Part shown: positions 31,581 through 39,165 of the stretch, piece by piece
How the letters are laid out: every line of letters starts with the position of its first letter
Numbering within the stretch: the stretch's first letter is position 1
DNA from: Thermohalobaculum sp963822985
GTDB taxonomy: Bacteria; Pseudomonadota; Alphaproteobacteria; Rhodobacterales; Rhodobacteraceae
Reading direction: 5' to 3'
Assembly (NCBI GenBank): GCA_963822985.1
Contig: CAWGJU010000015.1
Location: 124,001 to 188,000, forward strand
Length of the DNA stretch: 64,000 bases
The notes under the pieces: model-generated
What the model saw: only the letters and a program-made list of their open reading frames with translations
Databases searched by the model: none
Told to the model about the DNA's origin: nothing
Program-made: the position numbers and the translations under genes

Positions 31581-33503
31581 ATGTGCAGTATGTTCGAGCC
31601 TCGCGTCGGCATTGACGGCGCACGCGCAGAGTCTGGGCAGCCGGCTCGGGCCGAGCGACGATCCGATGCCGCGCAGGTGCTGGCCGCGGCCGAGCAGCGC
31701 CAGGCCGATTTCGCCGAGCTCTGCTCGCACTGGTTCTGGGAAATGGGCCCTGACCTGCGCTTCACCTACATCTCGGAGCAGGTCGAGCGGCTGCTGGGCA
31801 TCAGCGCGGCGGCCCATATCGGCAAGACGCGAGTCGAGCTGTTCGGCGACAGGGAGGTTCCGCCCGAAGTCGAGGCGAACATTGCCCAGATGGAACGGCA
31901 CGAGCCCTTCGAGCTGTGCTACTGGCGGCCGGATGCCAGCGGCGTCGAGCACTATATCTCGACGGTCGGCAAGCCGCTCTTCGATGCCACCGGCGCCTTT
32001 GTCGGGTATCGTGGCGTTGGGAGCAACCTGACCGCGCAGCAGTTCGTCCGCGAAGAGCTGCTCGAGAGCAACCGCCACTTGCGGGTCGCCAATCACCGGG
32101 TCGAGACCACGCTGGTCGCCTTGCGGCGGGCCAACGCGCTGCTGGCCCAGCGCAATGCCGAGATGGCCAAGGCGCATGCCGACATCCATCACGCGGCGCT
32201 GCACGATGCGCTGACCGGGTTGCCGAACCGGCGCCATCTCGACGACCTGTTCGCGGCCTTGGTCGAGGCCTGCCGCCGCGAGGCCACGCCGCTCGGCGTG
32301 CTGAGCGTCGATCTGGATCGCTTCAAGCAGATCAACGACACGCTCGGGCACGCCGCGGGCGACGCGGTGCTGCGCCATGTGGCGTTCGTGCTGCTGCGCA
32401 GCGTCACCGCCGCGGATGTCGTCGCGCGCGTCGGTGGCGACGAGTTCGTCGTGCTCTCCTCGGGGCGCGACGCGTTCGCGCTGGGCGAGCTCGCGCGCCG
32501 GCTCATCGCCGAGCTCGAGCGTCCGATCATCGTCGACGGCAAGGAATGCTGGTGCGGCGCCAGCATCGGCATCTCGACCATGGAGGGCGGCGAGATCAAG
32601 GCCGGAGAGTTGCTGGTCAATGCGGACATCGCGCTCGACCGGGCCAAGAAGCAGGGCAGAGGCAGCCACGAGTTCTTCAGCGGCGAGATCCAGCGCCAGG
32701 TCGTCCACTACAAGGCGACCGCCGACGGCGTGCTGGCCGGGCTCAAGCGTGGAGAGTTCCTCCCCCACTATCAGCCACAGATCAGCGCCGACGGCTTGCG
32801 GATCGTCGGCGTCGAGGCGCTGGCGCGGTGGCACCACCCGCAAGAGGGCGTGCTCGCTCCCGCGCATTTCCTGCCCATCGCCGAGGATCTGGGTGTCGTC
32901 GCAGCGCTCGACCGGACGATCATGGAAGTCGCCGTTTCGGATCTGGCGCGGTGGCGCCGTGCGGGCGTGACCGTGCCCAAGCTGTCCGTCAACGTCTCGG
33001 CCCGTCGGCTGCTTGAGCGCGACCTGATCCGAAGCGTCGGAGAGCTGAGGCTGCCGCAAAGCGGCATCTCCTTCGAGCTGCTCGAGACGGTCTTCCTGGA
33101 CGAGGTGAACGAAACGATCGCCTGGAACATCGACATGCTGAAGGAGATGGGCATCGAGATCGAGCTCGACGATTTCGGCAGCGGCCATGCCTCGATCATC
33201 AGCCTGGTGAAGCTCGGGCCCGACGCGATCAAGATCGACCGCCAGCTGATCTCGACGATCACGGTGGACCAGAAGCGGCGCGGCCTGATCAGCTCGATCA
33301 TCGACATGGGCCGGTCGCTGGAGACGCGCATCATCGCCGAGGGCGTCGAGACCGGCGACCAGGCCACGCTGCTGCACGAGCTCGGCTGCGATGCGCTGCA
33401 AGGATACCATTTCGGACGGCCGATGTGCGCGGCGGAATTCGAAAGCTTCCTGCGGCTGTGGCAGACACACCCCGCAACGGGACCTCTGCGCAAGAGCGGC
33501 TGA
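31581..33503 (+). CDS. PAS-GGDEF-EAL cyclic-di-GMP enzyme
   Basis: 640 aa, cytoplasmic (no membrane segment). Residues 40-160 are a PAS domain (FWEMGPDLRFTYISEQVERL); 165-200 a coiled linker; 205-370 a diguanylate cyclase domain with intact GGDEF (RVGGDEFVV); 385-635 an EAL phosphodiesterase domain with EALARW, ELLETVF, DDFGSGHAS, IKIDRQ and AEGVET. The inhibitory I-site Arg is missing (TAAD instead of RxxD). Both catalytic domains look competent, so the net direction may be set by the PAS ligand. ATG 31581 is given; ATG 31590 is an alternative. Confidence 0.93.
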   Translation: MCSMFEPRVGIDGARAESGQPARAERRSDAAQVLAAAEQRQADFAELCSHWFWEMGPDLRFTYISEQVERLLGISAAAHIGKTRVELFGDREVPPEVEANIAQMERHEPFELCYWRPDASGVEHYISTVGKPLFDATGAFVGYRGVGSNLTAQQFVREELLESNRHLRVANHRVETTLVALRRANALLAQRNAEMAKAHADIHHAALHDALTGLPNRRHLDDLFAALVEACRREATPLGVLSVDLDRFKQINDTLGHAAGDAVLRHVAFVLLRSVTAADVVARVGGDEFVVLSSGRDAFALGELARRLIAELERPIIVDGKECWCGASIGISTMEGGEIKAGELLVNADIALDRAKKQGRGSHEFFSGEIQRQVVHYKATADGVLAGLKRGEFLPHYQPQISADGLRIVGVEALARWHHPQEGVLAPAHFLPIAEDLGVVAALDRTIMEVAVSDLARWRRAGVTVPKLSVNVSARRLLERDLIRSVGELRLPQSGISFELLETVFLDEVNETIAWNIDMLKEMGIEIELDDFGSGHASIISLVKLGPDAIKIDRQLISTITVDQKRRGLISSIIDMGRSLETRIIAEGVETGDQATLLHELGCDALQGYHFGRPMCAAEFESFLRLWQTHPATGPLRKSG

Positions 33504-33528
33504 CGAAACCCGCGCTTGGCTGCAAGTC

Positions 33529-33557
33529 TTGCGCCACGCCGTAAAGGACGACATAGT
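33529..33557 (+). promoter_or_regulatory. possible promoter of the tupBCA operon
   Basis: TTGCGC (33529-33534), 17 bp, CATAGT (33552-33557), ending 39 bp before the tupB start. It lies just beyond the stop of the GGDEF-EAL gene in a 93-bp gap and is the best sigma70-like pair there. Confidence 0.35.
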
Positions 33558-33596
33558 TCGCGCCCAAATGCACAGGATCGGCGAGCGTGAACGGCG

Positions 33597-34304
33597 ATGC
33601 AGGATTTCGCGGCGGCCTTCGGGCAGGCGTTCGGGCTGATCGCCGGGCTCGACCCGGACTTTCTCGAGATCGTGCTGCTGTCGTTGCAGGTGACGTTCAG
33701 CGCCGTCGCCATCGCCTGCCTGATCGGCATGCCGCTCGGCGCCGTGCTGGCGGTGGGCCGCTTTACCGGGCGGCGGGCGCTGACGGTGCTGGTTACCGCC
33801 ATGATGGGCCTGCCGCCGGTCGTGGTCGGGCTGCTCGTCTATCTCATGCTTTCCCGGGCCGGGCCCTTGGGCGTGCTGGGGCTGCTCTACACGCCGACGG
33901 CGATGGTGATCGCGCAGGTCATCCTGGTGGTGCCGATCGTCGCCTCGCTGACCCGCCAGGTTGTCGAGGACATGCACTACGAGTATGACGAGCTGTTGCG
34001 CTCGATGGGGGCGAGCCGTGCGCGCGTCGTCGGCACGCTGCTTTGGGACGCGCGCTATTCGTTGCTGACCGCGGCGCTGGCGGGCCTCGGCCGGGCGCTC
34101 GCCGAGGTCGGCGCGGTGATGATCGTGGGCGGCAACATCAATCACGTCACCCGCGTGATGACGACGTCGATCGCGCTCGAGACGGCCAAGGGCCAGCTCG
34201 CCCTCGCCCTGGGGCTCGGCATCGTGCTGGTGGCGCTGTCGATCCTGATCACGGCCGGGCTGACCTCGCTGCGCCGCACCGCCGAGCGCATGGCCTATGC
34301 CTGA
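33597..34304 (+). CDS. tupB: tungstate ABC transporter permease TupB
   Basis: 235 aa with five to six membrane segments and the BPD-transporter EAA loop DELLRSMGASRARVVGTLLW that docks on the ATPase. The short single-permease form, followed by tupC and tupA, is the tungstate-specific (Tup) rather than molybdate (Mod) layout. It would supply oxyanion for Mo/W enzymes such as the PaoABC-type oxidoreductase in this window. The stop overlaps the tupC start by 8 bases. Confidence 0.88.
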   Translation: MQDFAAAFGQAFGLIAGLDPDFLEIVLLSLQVTFSAVAIACLIGMPLGAVLAVGRFTGRRALTVLVTAMMGLPPVVVGLLVYLMLSRAGPLGVLGLLYTPTAMVIAQVILVVPIVASLTRQVVEDMHYEYDELLRSMGASRARVVGTLLWDARYSLLTAALAGLGRALAEVGAVMIVGGNINHVTRVMTTSIALETAKGQLALALGLGIVLVALSILITAGLTSLRRTAERMAYA

Positions 34305-35091
34305 GGCGGCGGTGATCCAGCTGGCGCCCCCGCCCCCGCCCGCGCCCGCGCCCGCGACGGCCCGGAGCGCAGCCCGGGCGGCGGAGCCGTCGCCGATCGT
34401 TGCCTTCGAGGACGTGTCGCTGGTGGCGAACGGGCGGAGGCTGCTCGACGGGCTGAGATTCGAGCTGGCGCCCAGGGGGATCACGGCGCTGATGGGGCCG
34501 AACGGCGCCGGCAAGAGCCTGACATTGCGGCTGCTGGCCGGGCTGATCGAGCCGACCGGGGGCGCCGTCCGCTTTGCCGGCGGGCGGCCGCGGCCCTGCG
34601 AGCTGGCCCTCGTCTTCCAGAAGCCAGTGCTGCTGCGCCGATCGGTGCGTGCCAATCTCGACCACGCGCTCGCCATCTATGGGGTGTCACGGCGGGACCG
34701 TGCCGCCAGGATCGAGGCGCTTCTGCAGCGGACCGATCTGGCGGCATTGGCCGACGCGCCGGCGCGGCGGCTTTCGGGTGGCGAGCAGCAGCGGCTCGCC
34801 ACGGCGCGGGCGCTGGCGGCGGAGCCGCGCTTCCTGATGCTCGACGAGCCGACGGCGAGCCTCGACCCGCAGGCGACGGCGGCGATCGAGGCGCTGGTCC
34901 GCCAGGCCGCCGACGCAGGCGTCAGGGTGGTGATCGTCACGCATGACCGCGGCCAGGCGGCACGCCTGGCGCGGGACGTGCTGTTCCTGCACCGGGGGCG
35001 GCTGGCCGAGGCGGCGCCCGCCCGCCGGTTCTTCGAGGCACCAGAATCGGCGCAAGCGCGCAGCTACCTGAACGGTGAGCTGTTGATCTAG
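34297..35091 (+). CDS. tupC: tungstate ABC transporter ATP-binding protein TupC
   Basis: 264 aa, cytoplasmic ATPase. Walker A GPNGAGKS (near residue 68), signature LSGGEQQR, Walker B FLMLDEP, switch His in VTHDRG. The first 33 residues are an unusual Pro/Ala-rich stretch (LAPPPPPAPAPATARSAARA) not expected in the family; it could be an added tail or the true start could lie further in, though no better start with a ribosome-binding site is obvious. Confidence 0.9.
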   Translation: MPEAAVIQLAPPPPPAPAPATARSAARAAEPSPIVAFEDVSLVANGRRLLDGLRFELAPRGITALMGPNGAGKSLTLRLLAGLIEPTGGAVRFAGGRPRPCELALVFQKPVLLRRSVRANLDHALAIYGVSRRDRAARIEALLQRTDLAALADAPARRLSGGEQQRLATARALAAEPRFLMLDEPTASLDPQATAAIEALVRQAADAGVRVVIVTHDRGQAARLARDVLFLHRGRLAEAAPARRFFEAPESAQARSYLNGELLI

Positions 35092-35112
35092 AATGCAACA
35101 GGGGGAGATAAG

Positions 35113-35961
35113 ATGCCGATGAAAACCAACGGCCGCGCGATACTGGCGGCCGCCGCGGTGCTGCTGACGGCAACGGTGGGTGCCGCCGGCGCCGCGGACA
35201 AGTTCATCACCGTGCAGTCGACGACGTCGACGCAGGCCTCGGGCCTTTACGATCACCTGCTGCCCAGGTTCACCGACGAGACCGGTATCGAGGTGCGGGT
35301 GGTCGCCGTCGGCACCGGGCAGGCGATCAAGAACGCCGAGAACTGCGATGGCGACTTGCTCCTGGTGCATGCCAAGCCGGCCGAGCAGAAGTTCGTCGAG
35401 GCGGGCTATGGCACCGAGCGCACGGATCTGATGTACAACGACTTCGTCATCGTCGGGCCGGCCGGCGACCCGGCCGGGGTCGCGGGCATGATGGACGTCC
35501 GGGCGGCGCTGAAGAAGATCGCCGAGGCCGGGGCGCCCTTCGCCAGCCGCGGCGACGACAGCGGCACGCACAGGGCCGAGATGCGGCTGTGGGGCCAAGC
35601 CGGCGTCGACCCGACGCAGGCGAGCGGCGACTGGTACCGCGAGACGGGCTCGGGGATGGGCCAGACGCTGAACACCGCCGTCGGCATGGACGCCTATACG
35701 CTGACGGACCGGGCGACCTGGATCAGCTTCGAGAACAAGGGCGATTTCGGCGTCATGGTCGAGGGCGACGAGGCGCTGTTCAACCAGTACGGCGTGATCC
35801 CGGTCAGCCAGGAGCGCTGCCCCAGCGTCAAGGCCGATATGGCGCAGACCTTCGCCGACTGGCTGCTCTCGGACGAGGGGCAGGAGGCGATCGCCGGCTA
35901 TGAGGTGAACGGCCAGCAGCTGTTCTTCCCCAGTGCGCCGGAGCAGGCGAAGACGAACTGA
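35113..35961 (+). CDS. tupA: tungstate-binding periplasmic protein TupA
   Basis: 282 aa. Residues 1-27 are a Sec signal peptide (hydrophobic AILAAAAVLLTATVGAAGAA). The mature protein opens with the diagnostic TTTS-type oxyanion motif (VQSTTSTQASGLYDHLLP), and SRGDDSGTHRAE carries the second ligand group; both are typical of TupA/WtpA-like receptors. GGGGGA about 7 bases upstream fixes ATG 35113. Convergent with the regulator gene across 37 bp. Confidence 0.92.
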   Translation: MPMKTNGRAILAAAAVLLTATVGAAGAADKFITVQSTTSTQASGLYDHLLPRFTDETGIEVRVVAVGTGQAIKNAENCDGDLLLVHAKPAEQKFVEAGYGTERTDLMYNDFVIVGPAGDPAGVAGMMDVRAALKKIAEAGAPFASRGDDSGTHRAEMRLWGQAGVDPTQASGDWYRETGSGMGQTLNTAVGMDAYTLTDRATWISFENKGDFGVMVEGDEALFNQYGVIPVSQERCPSVKADMAQTFADWLLSDEGQEAIAGYEVNGQQLFFPSAPEQAKTN

Positions 35962-35998
35962 GGGCGTTCCGGGCGGCGGCTTCGCTTCGGCGCGCCCG

Positions 35999-36877
35999 TC
36001 AGGCGGCGTTCCAGCGCGCGGTGCCGAGCCCCGAGATGTCGTAGCCGCCGAGGTCGCGCGCCTTGGCGGCGAAGGCGTCGGTGCGGGTGAAGGCGAGCAG
36101 CGCCTGCATCGGCGGCTCGAACCAAGCGCGGCGCTCGACCAGCAGGTCGAAGCGCTCGCGCACCGTCGGCACGAAGGGCAGGCCGAACTGCCGGGCCACC
36201 GCCTCGAGCCCGGGCGCGGCGTCGGCCTTGCCCGAGGCGACGGCGGCCGCGGCCTCGGTCTCGGTGCGGGCGATCTCGGGCAGGAGCGTGACATCGCCGA
36301 CGCCCGCCCGCTCGAGCAGGTGGGAAAGAAGCAGGCCCGCCCCGGCGCTGGGCTGGCGCTGGGCGACGCGCCGGCCGGAAAGGTCGGCGACCGAGCGGAT
36401 CGCGGTGGCGAGGGCGGGCGCGACGATCAGCCCCTGCTGGCGCATGGCCCATTCGACCAGCGCGACGTGGGCGTTGCCCGACCCGGCCGCCGCGTGGCCG
36501 ATGTTCCAATCGTCGCGCTCGGCCTCGAAGACGTGCATCCCGCCGGCAATCGCCTGGCGCGAGGCCACGCGCGCGAGCCCGTCGAGCGAGCCGTCGAAGA
36601 AGGTGGCGAGCCCCGAGCCCGATTCGCGGATCGCCCAGTCCAGCAGCGGGTCGTGGCTGCCCGCGACGACATTGGGCGGGACCTCGGTCGCGCCGGTGCC
36701 GCCGCCGGCGAGCCAGGCCTCGATCTCGGCGCGCGGGAAGAGCAGCTTGCCGGTGACGCGGCGGCAGGGGATCTCGCCCTCGGCCGCCATCTCGTAGACC
36801 TTGCGCTCGCGGACGCGGAGGAGCTCGGCGACCTCGCGGGTGGTGAGGAAGGCGGGTGGGGCGGGAGCCTCGGGCAT
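35999..36877 (-). CDS. HTH regulator with fused periplasmic-binding-protein-like ligand domain
   Basis: 292 aa. Residues 8-58 are an excisionase/MerR-type winged helix (FLTTREVAELLRVRERKVYEM, CRRVTGKLLFPRAEIEAWL). Residues 70-285 resemble a type 2 periplasmic-binding domain without signal peptide (ESGSGLATFFDGSLDGLARV, QRQPSAGAGLLLSHLLERAG). This architecture is common beside molybdate/tungstate transport and Moco genes, so sensing of molybdate, tungstate or a cofactor and control of the facing tupBCA operon is the best guess. It lies 6 bases downstream of the enolase-superfamily gene and is likely co-transcribed with it. Confidence 0.82.
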   Translation of the reverse strand: MPEAPAPPAFLTTREVAELLRVRERKVYEMAAEGEIPCRRVTGKLLFPRAEIEAWLAGGGTGATEVPPNVVAGSHDPLLDWAIRESGSGLATFFDGSLDGLARVASRQAIAGGMHVFEAERDDWNIGHAAAGSGNAHVALVEWAMRQQGLIVAPALATAIRSVADLSGRRVAQRQPSAGAGLLLSHLLERAGVGDVTLLPEIARTETEAAAAVASGKADAAPGLEAVARQFGLPFVPTVRERFDLLVERRAWFEPPMQALLAFTRTDAFAAKARDLGGYDISGLGTARWNAA

Positions 36878-36883
36878 GGGCGG

Positions 36884-37966
36884 TCAGGCGCGGTAGGGAT
36901 GTTCGCGGAACAGCTCGGGGCGGAAGTCCATGCCGTGGCCGGGCCGGTCGGGTGGCGTGATCGTGCCGTCCTTGGGGAGCAGCGGCTCGACCCAGAGATG
37001 ATCGTACCAGCCCATGTATTCGAGCCAGGAGGGGTTCGGGATCGCGGCGACGAGGTGCGAGGACAACTCGGGGAACATGTGCGGCGCGATGCTGATGCCC
37101 TCGCGATGGGCCGCGTGCGCGATCTCGAAGAGGCCGGTATAGCCGCCGCGCATGATGTCGGGCTGCAGCGTCTTCACGCCCGTCCCGAAGAAGTGCTTGC
37201 AGTCGTGCAGGCAGAAATTGTTCTCGCCGCCGACCACTGGCGTTTGCAGCGCCGCCGCGATGCGGGCGTAGCCCTCGAAGTCGTCGGCCATGACGGGCTC
37301 TTCCAGCCAGTGCAGCCGGTACGCGTCGAGGCGGCGTCCGACCTCGATCGCCTCGTCGGCGGTCCAGCCCTGGTTGACGTCGACCATGATCTCGATGCCG
37401 TCGCCCATCGCCTGGCGCATGTCGCGGACGTTCTCCACGTCCTGGTCGTGCGTGAAGAGGTGGGCGACCTGCATCTTGATGGCGCCGAAGCCCTGCGCGA
37501 CGAAGCGCTGCGCCTTGTCGATCATGCCGTCATGGCCGAGACCGCGGAAGCAGCCCGAGCCATAGGTGGGCAGCGGGTCGCCCTTGCCGCCCCAGAGCCG
37601 CCAGAGCGGCTGGCCCTTGGACCGCCCGACCGCGTCCCAGAGCGCGATGTCGAGCGCCGACATGGCCATCACCGTGATCCCCATGCGGCCCTGGATGAAG
37701 GTCGCGATCCACATGCGGCGCCAGAGGGCGGCGGGGTCGGAGGCGTCCTGGCCGATCAGCAGCGGCTTAAGCATCTCGTGAATGCAGGTGGCGAGCGTGC
37801 GCATGCCGCCCGCCAGCGGGTGGAGATGGCCGGTGCCGATCACGCCGTCCTGCGTCTCGACCTCGACGACCAGCAGGTCGATGGTGGGGAGCGTCAGGAA
37901 GCCGGTCTTCGGCGGATCGACGAATGGCACCGAGAGCAGATGCGTGCGGATGTCGCTGATGATCAT
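36884..37966 (-). CDS. mandelate racemase / muconate lactonizing enzyme superfamily protein
   Basis: 360 aa enolase-superfamily enzyme acting on an acid sugar or related alpha-hydroxy acid. N-terminal capping domain to about residue 125; barrel motifs: IKMQ (acid/base Lys), DVNQGW (first metal Asp), LEEPV (Glu), GGENN (Glu) and APHMFPELSSHL (base His). The Lys-x-Gln and late His arrangement suits a dehydratase of the rhamnonate/fuconate group, but the substrate is not set. GAGAGG before ATG 37966 makes this start preferable to 38020, which adds 18 Arg/Pro-rich residues. Confidence 0.87.
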   Translation of the reverse strand: MIISDIRTHLLSVPFVDPPKTGFLTLPTIDLLVVEVETQDGVIGTGHLHPLAGGMRTLATCIHEMLKPLLIGQDASDPAALWRRMWIATFIQGRMGITVMAMSALDIALWDAVGRSKGQPLWRLWGGKGDPLPTYGSGCFRGLGHDGMIDKAQRFVAQGFGAIKMQVAHLFTHDQDVENVRDMRQAMGDGIEIMVDVNQGWTADEAIEVGRRLDAYRLHWLEEPVMADDFEGYARIAAALQTPVVGGENNFCLHDCKHFFGTGVKTLQPDIMRGGYTGLFEIAHAAHREGISIAPHMFPELSSHLVAAIPNPSWLEYMGWYDHLWVEPLLPKDGTITPPDRPGHGMDFRPELFREHPYRA

Positions 37967-38193
37967 CGGTTCCTCTCCACGGGGAGGTCTCCAGCCTAGC
38001 GTTCCGGGCGGGGCGCGCAATCCCGCGGAAGAACGGGCGCGTGCGCTCTTGCGCGGCCGGGCCGGCGGCGCATATCAGCGGCCGGGTCCCGCGCGGGGTT
38101 TTCCTGCCGATCCCGGTGCCCTAGCGTGGTCCTGGCGCCCCGATGCGCCGTGCGTGCGCCGTGTGTGCGCCGGGCCGAGACTGGAGGAGATGC

Positions 38194-39165
38194 GTGCTGA
38201 GAATTGCCGTGCTGCATGGCGCGACGCTCGATCGGCCCGACGAGATCGACACGCTGCGAACGGCCGAGGCGGTGTGCGGGGCGCTCGAGCGGCTGGGGCA
38301 TGCGTCCGAGCTGGTGCACCTGGGCCCGGAGCTGGCCGAGCTGGACGCTTTGCCGTCGCGGCGGCCCGACCTGGTCTTCAACCTGGTCGAGGCGATCGGC
38401 GGCGACGGCGCGCTGGCCGGCGAGGTGCCCGGCCATCTGGAGCGGCTGGGGCTGGCCTATACCGGTTGCGGGGCGCTGGCGACCCGGCGCTGTCTGTCGA
38501 AGCCCGAATCGAAGCGCGCGATGGCGGCGGCCGGCCTGCCGACGCCGGCCTGGTCGATGTCGGGTGCCGAACTCGCGGATTTGCCCAGGGTCATCGTCAA
38601 GGCGGTGGCCGAGCACGCCTCGCTCGGGATCGATGCAGGCTCGGTCGTGCCGGGCGCGCGGGCCGAAGCCGAGCTGGCGCGCCGGGCCGAGCGCCTGGGC
38701 GCGCCGCACTTCGCCGAGGAATTCATCGAGGGGCGCGAGTTCAACCTGGCCGTGCTCGACGGGCGGGCGGGGCCGGAGGTGCTGCCGCCGGCGGAGACGC
38801 TGTTCATAGGCTATGGCGACCGGCCGCAGATCGTCGACTACGAGGCGAAGTGGGCCGAGGCATCCTATGCCTACAACAACACGCCGCGCCGCTTCGAGTT
38901 CGGCCCCGAGGACCGGGGCCTGGTCGAGGAGCTGGAGGGGCTGACGCTGCGCGCCTGGAACCTCTTCCGGCTCGGCGGCTATGCGCGGGTGGACTTTCGC
39001 GTCGACGCGGCCGGGCGGCCCTGGATCCTCGAGGTGAACACCAATCCCTGCATCGCGCCGGATGCGGGCTTCTTCGCCGCCGCCGAGCGGGCCGGCCTGA
39101 GCTATGACGCGATGATCGGCCGGATCGTCGACGCGGGGCTCGTCGCGCGGACCGAAGCCGCCTGA
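38194..39165 (+). CDS. D-Ala-D-Ala-ligase-like ATP-grasp protein
   Basis: 323 aa, ATP-grasp amino-acid/amine ligase. N-terminal pre-ATP domain (LVFNLVEAIGGDGALAGEVP), central lid with SKPESKRAMAAAGLPTP and VIVKAVAEHASLGID, and the metal-binding EVNTNPCIAPDAGF near the end. It resembles Ddl but does not sit in a cell-wall cluster. Start GTG 38194 has GGAGG six bases upstream. The stop overlaps the GNAT-HDAC-GNAT start (TGATG), so both act together. A ligase joining an amino group to a carboxylate of a peptide or small molecule is the family expectation; the substrates are unknown. Confidence 0.88.
   Translation: MLRIAVLHGATLDRPDEIDTLRTAEAVCGALERLGHASELVHLGPELAELDALPSRRPDLVFNLVEAIGGDGALAGEVPGHLERLGLAYTGCGALATRRCLSKPESKRAMAAAGLPTPAWSMSGAELADLPRVIVKAVAEHASLGIDAGSVVPGARAEAELARRAERLGAPHFAEEFIEGREFNLAVLDGRAGPEVLPPAETLFIGYGDRPQIVDYEAKWAEASYAYNNTPRRFEFGPEDRGLVEELEGLTLRAWNLFRLGGYARVDFRVDAAGRPWILEVNTNPCIAPDAGFFAAAERAGLSYDAMIGRIVDAGLVARTEAA

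Noticed and set aside
29604..34676. A 1690-residue minus-strand open reading frame
   Set aside because: Only its C-terminal third (29604-31205) is a real ThDP enzyme. The rest is antisense to the PAS-GGDEF-EAL and tupBC genes and is low-complexity Arg/Gln/His; high GC keeps the frame open.
38194..39165. ATP-grasp protein as a true D-alanine-D-alanine ligase
   Set aside because: No mur/fts genes nearby and its tight coupling to GNAT/HDAC/SET genes argues for another amine or acid substrate.
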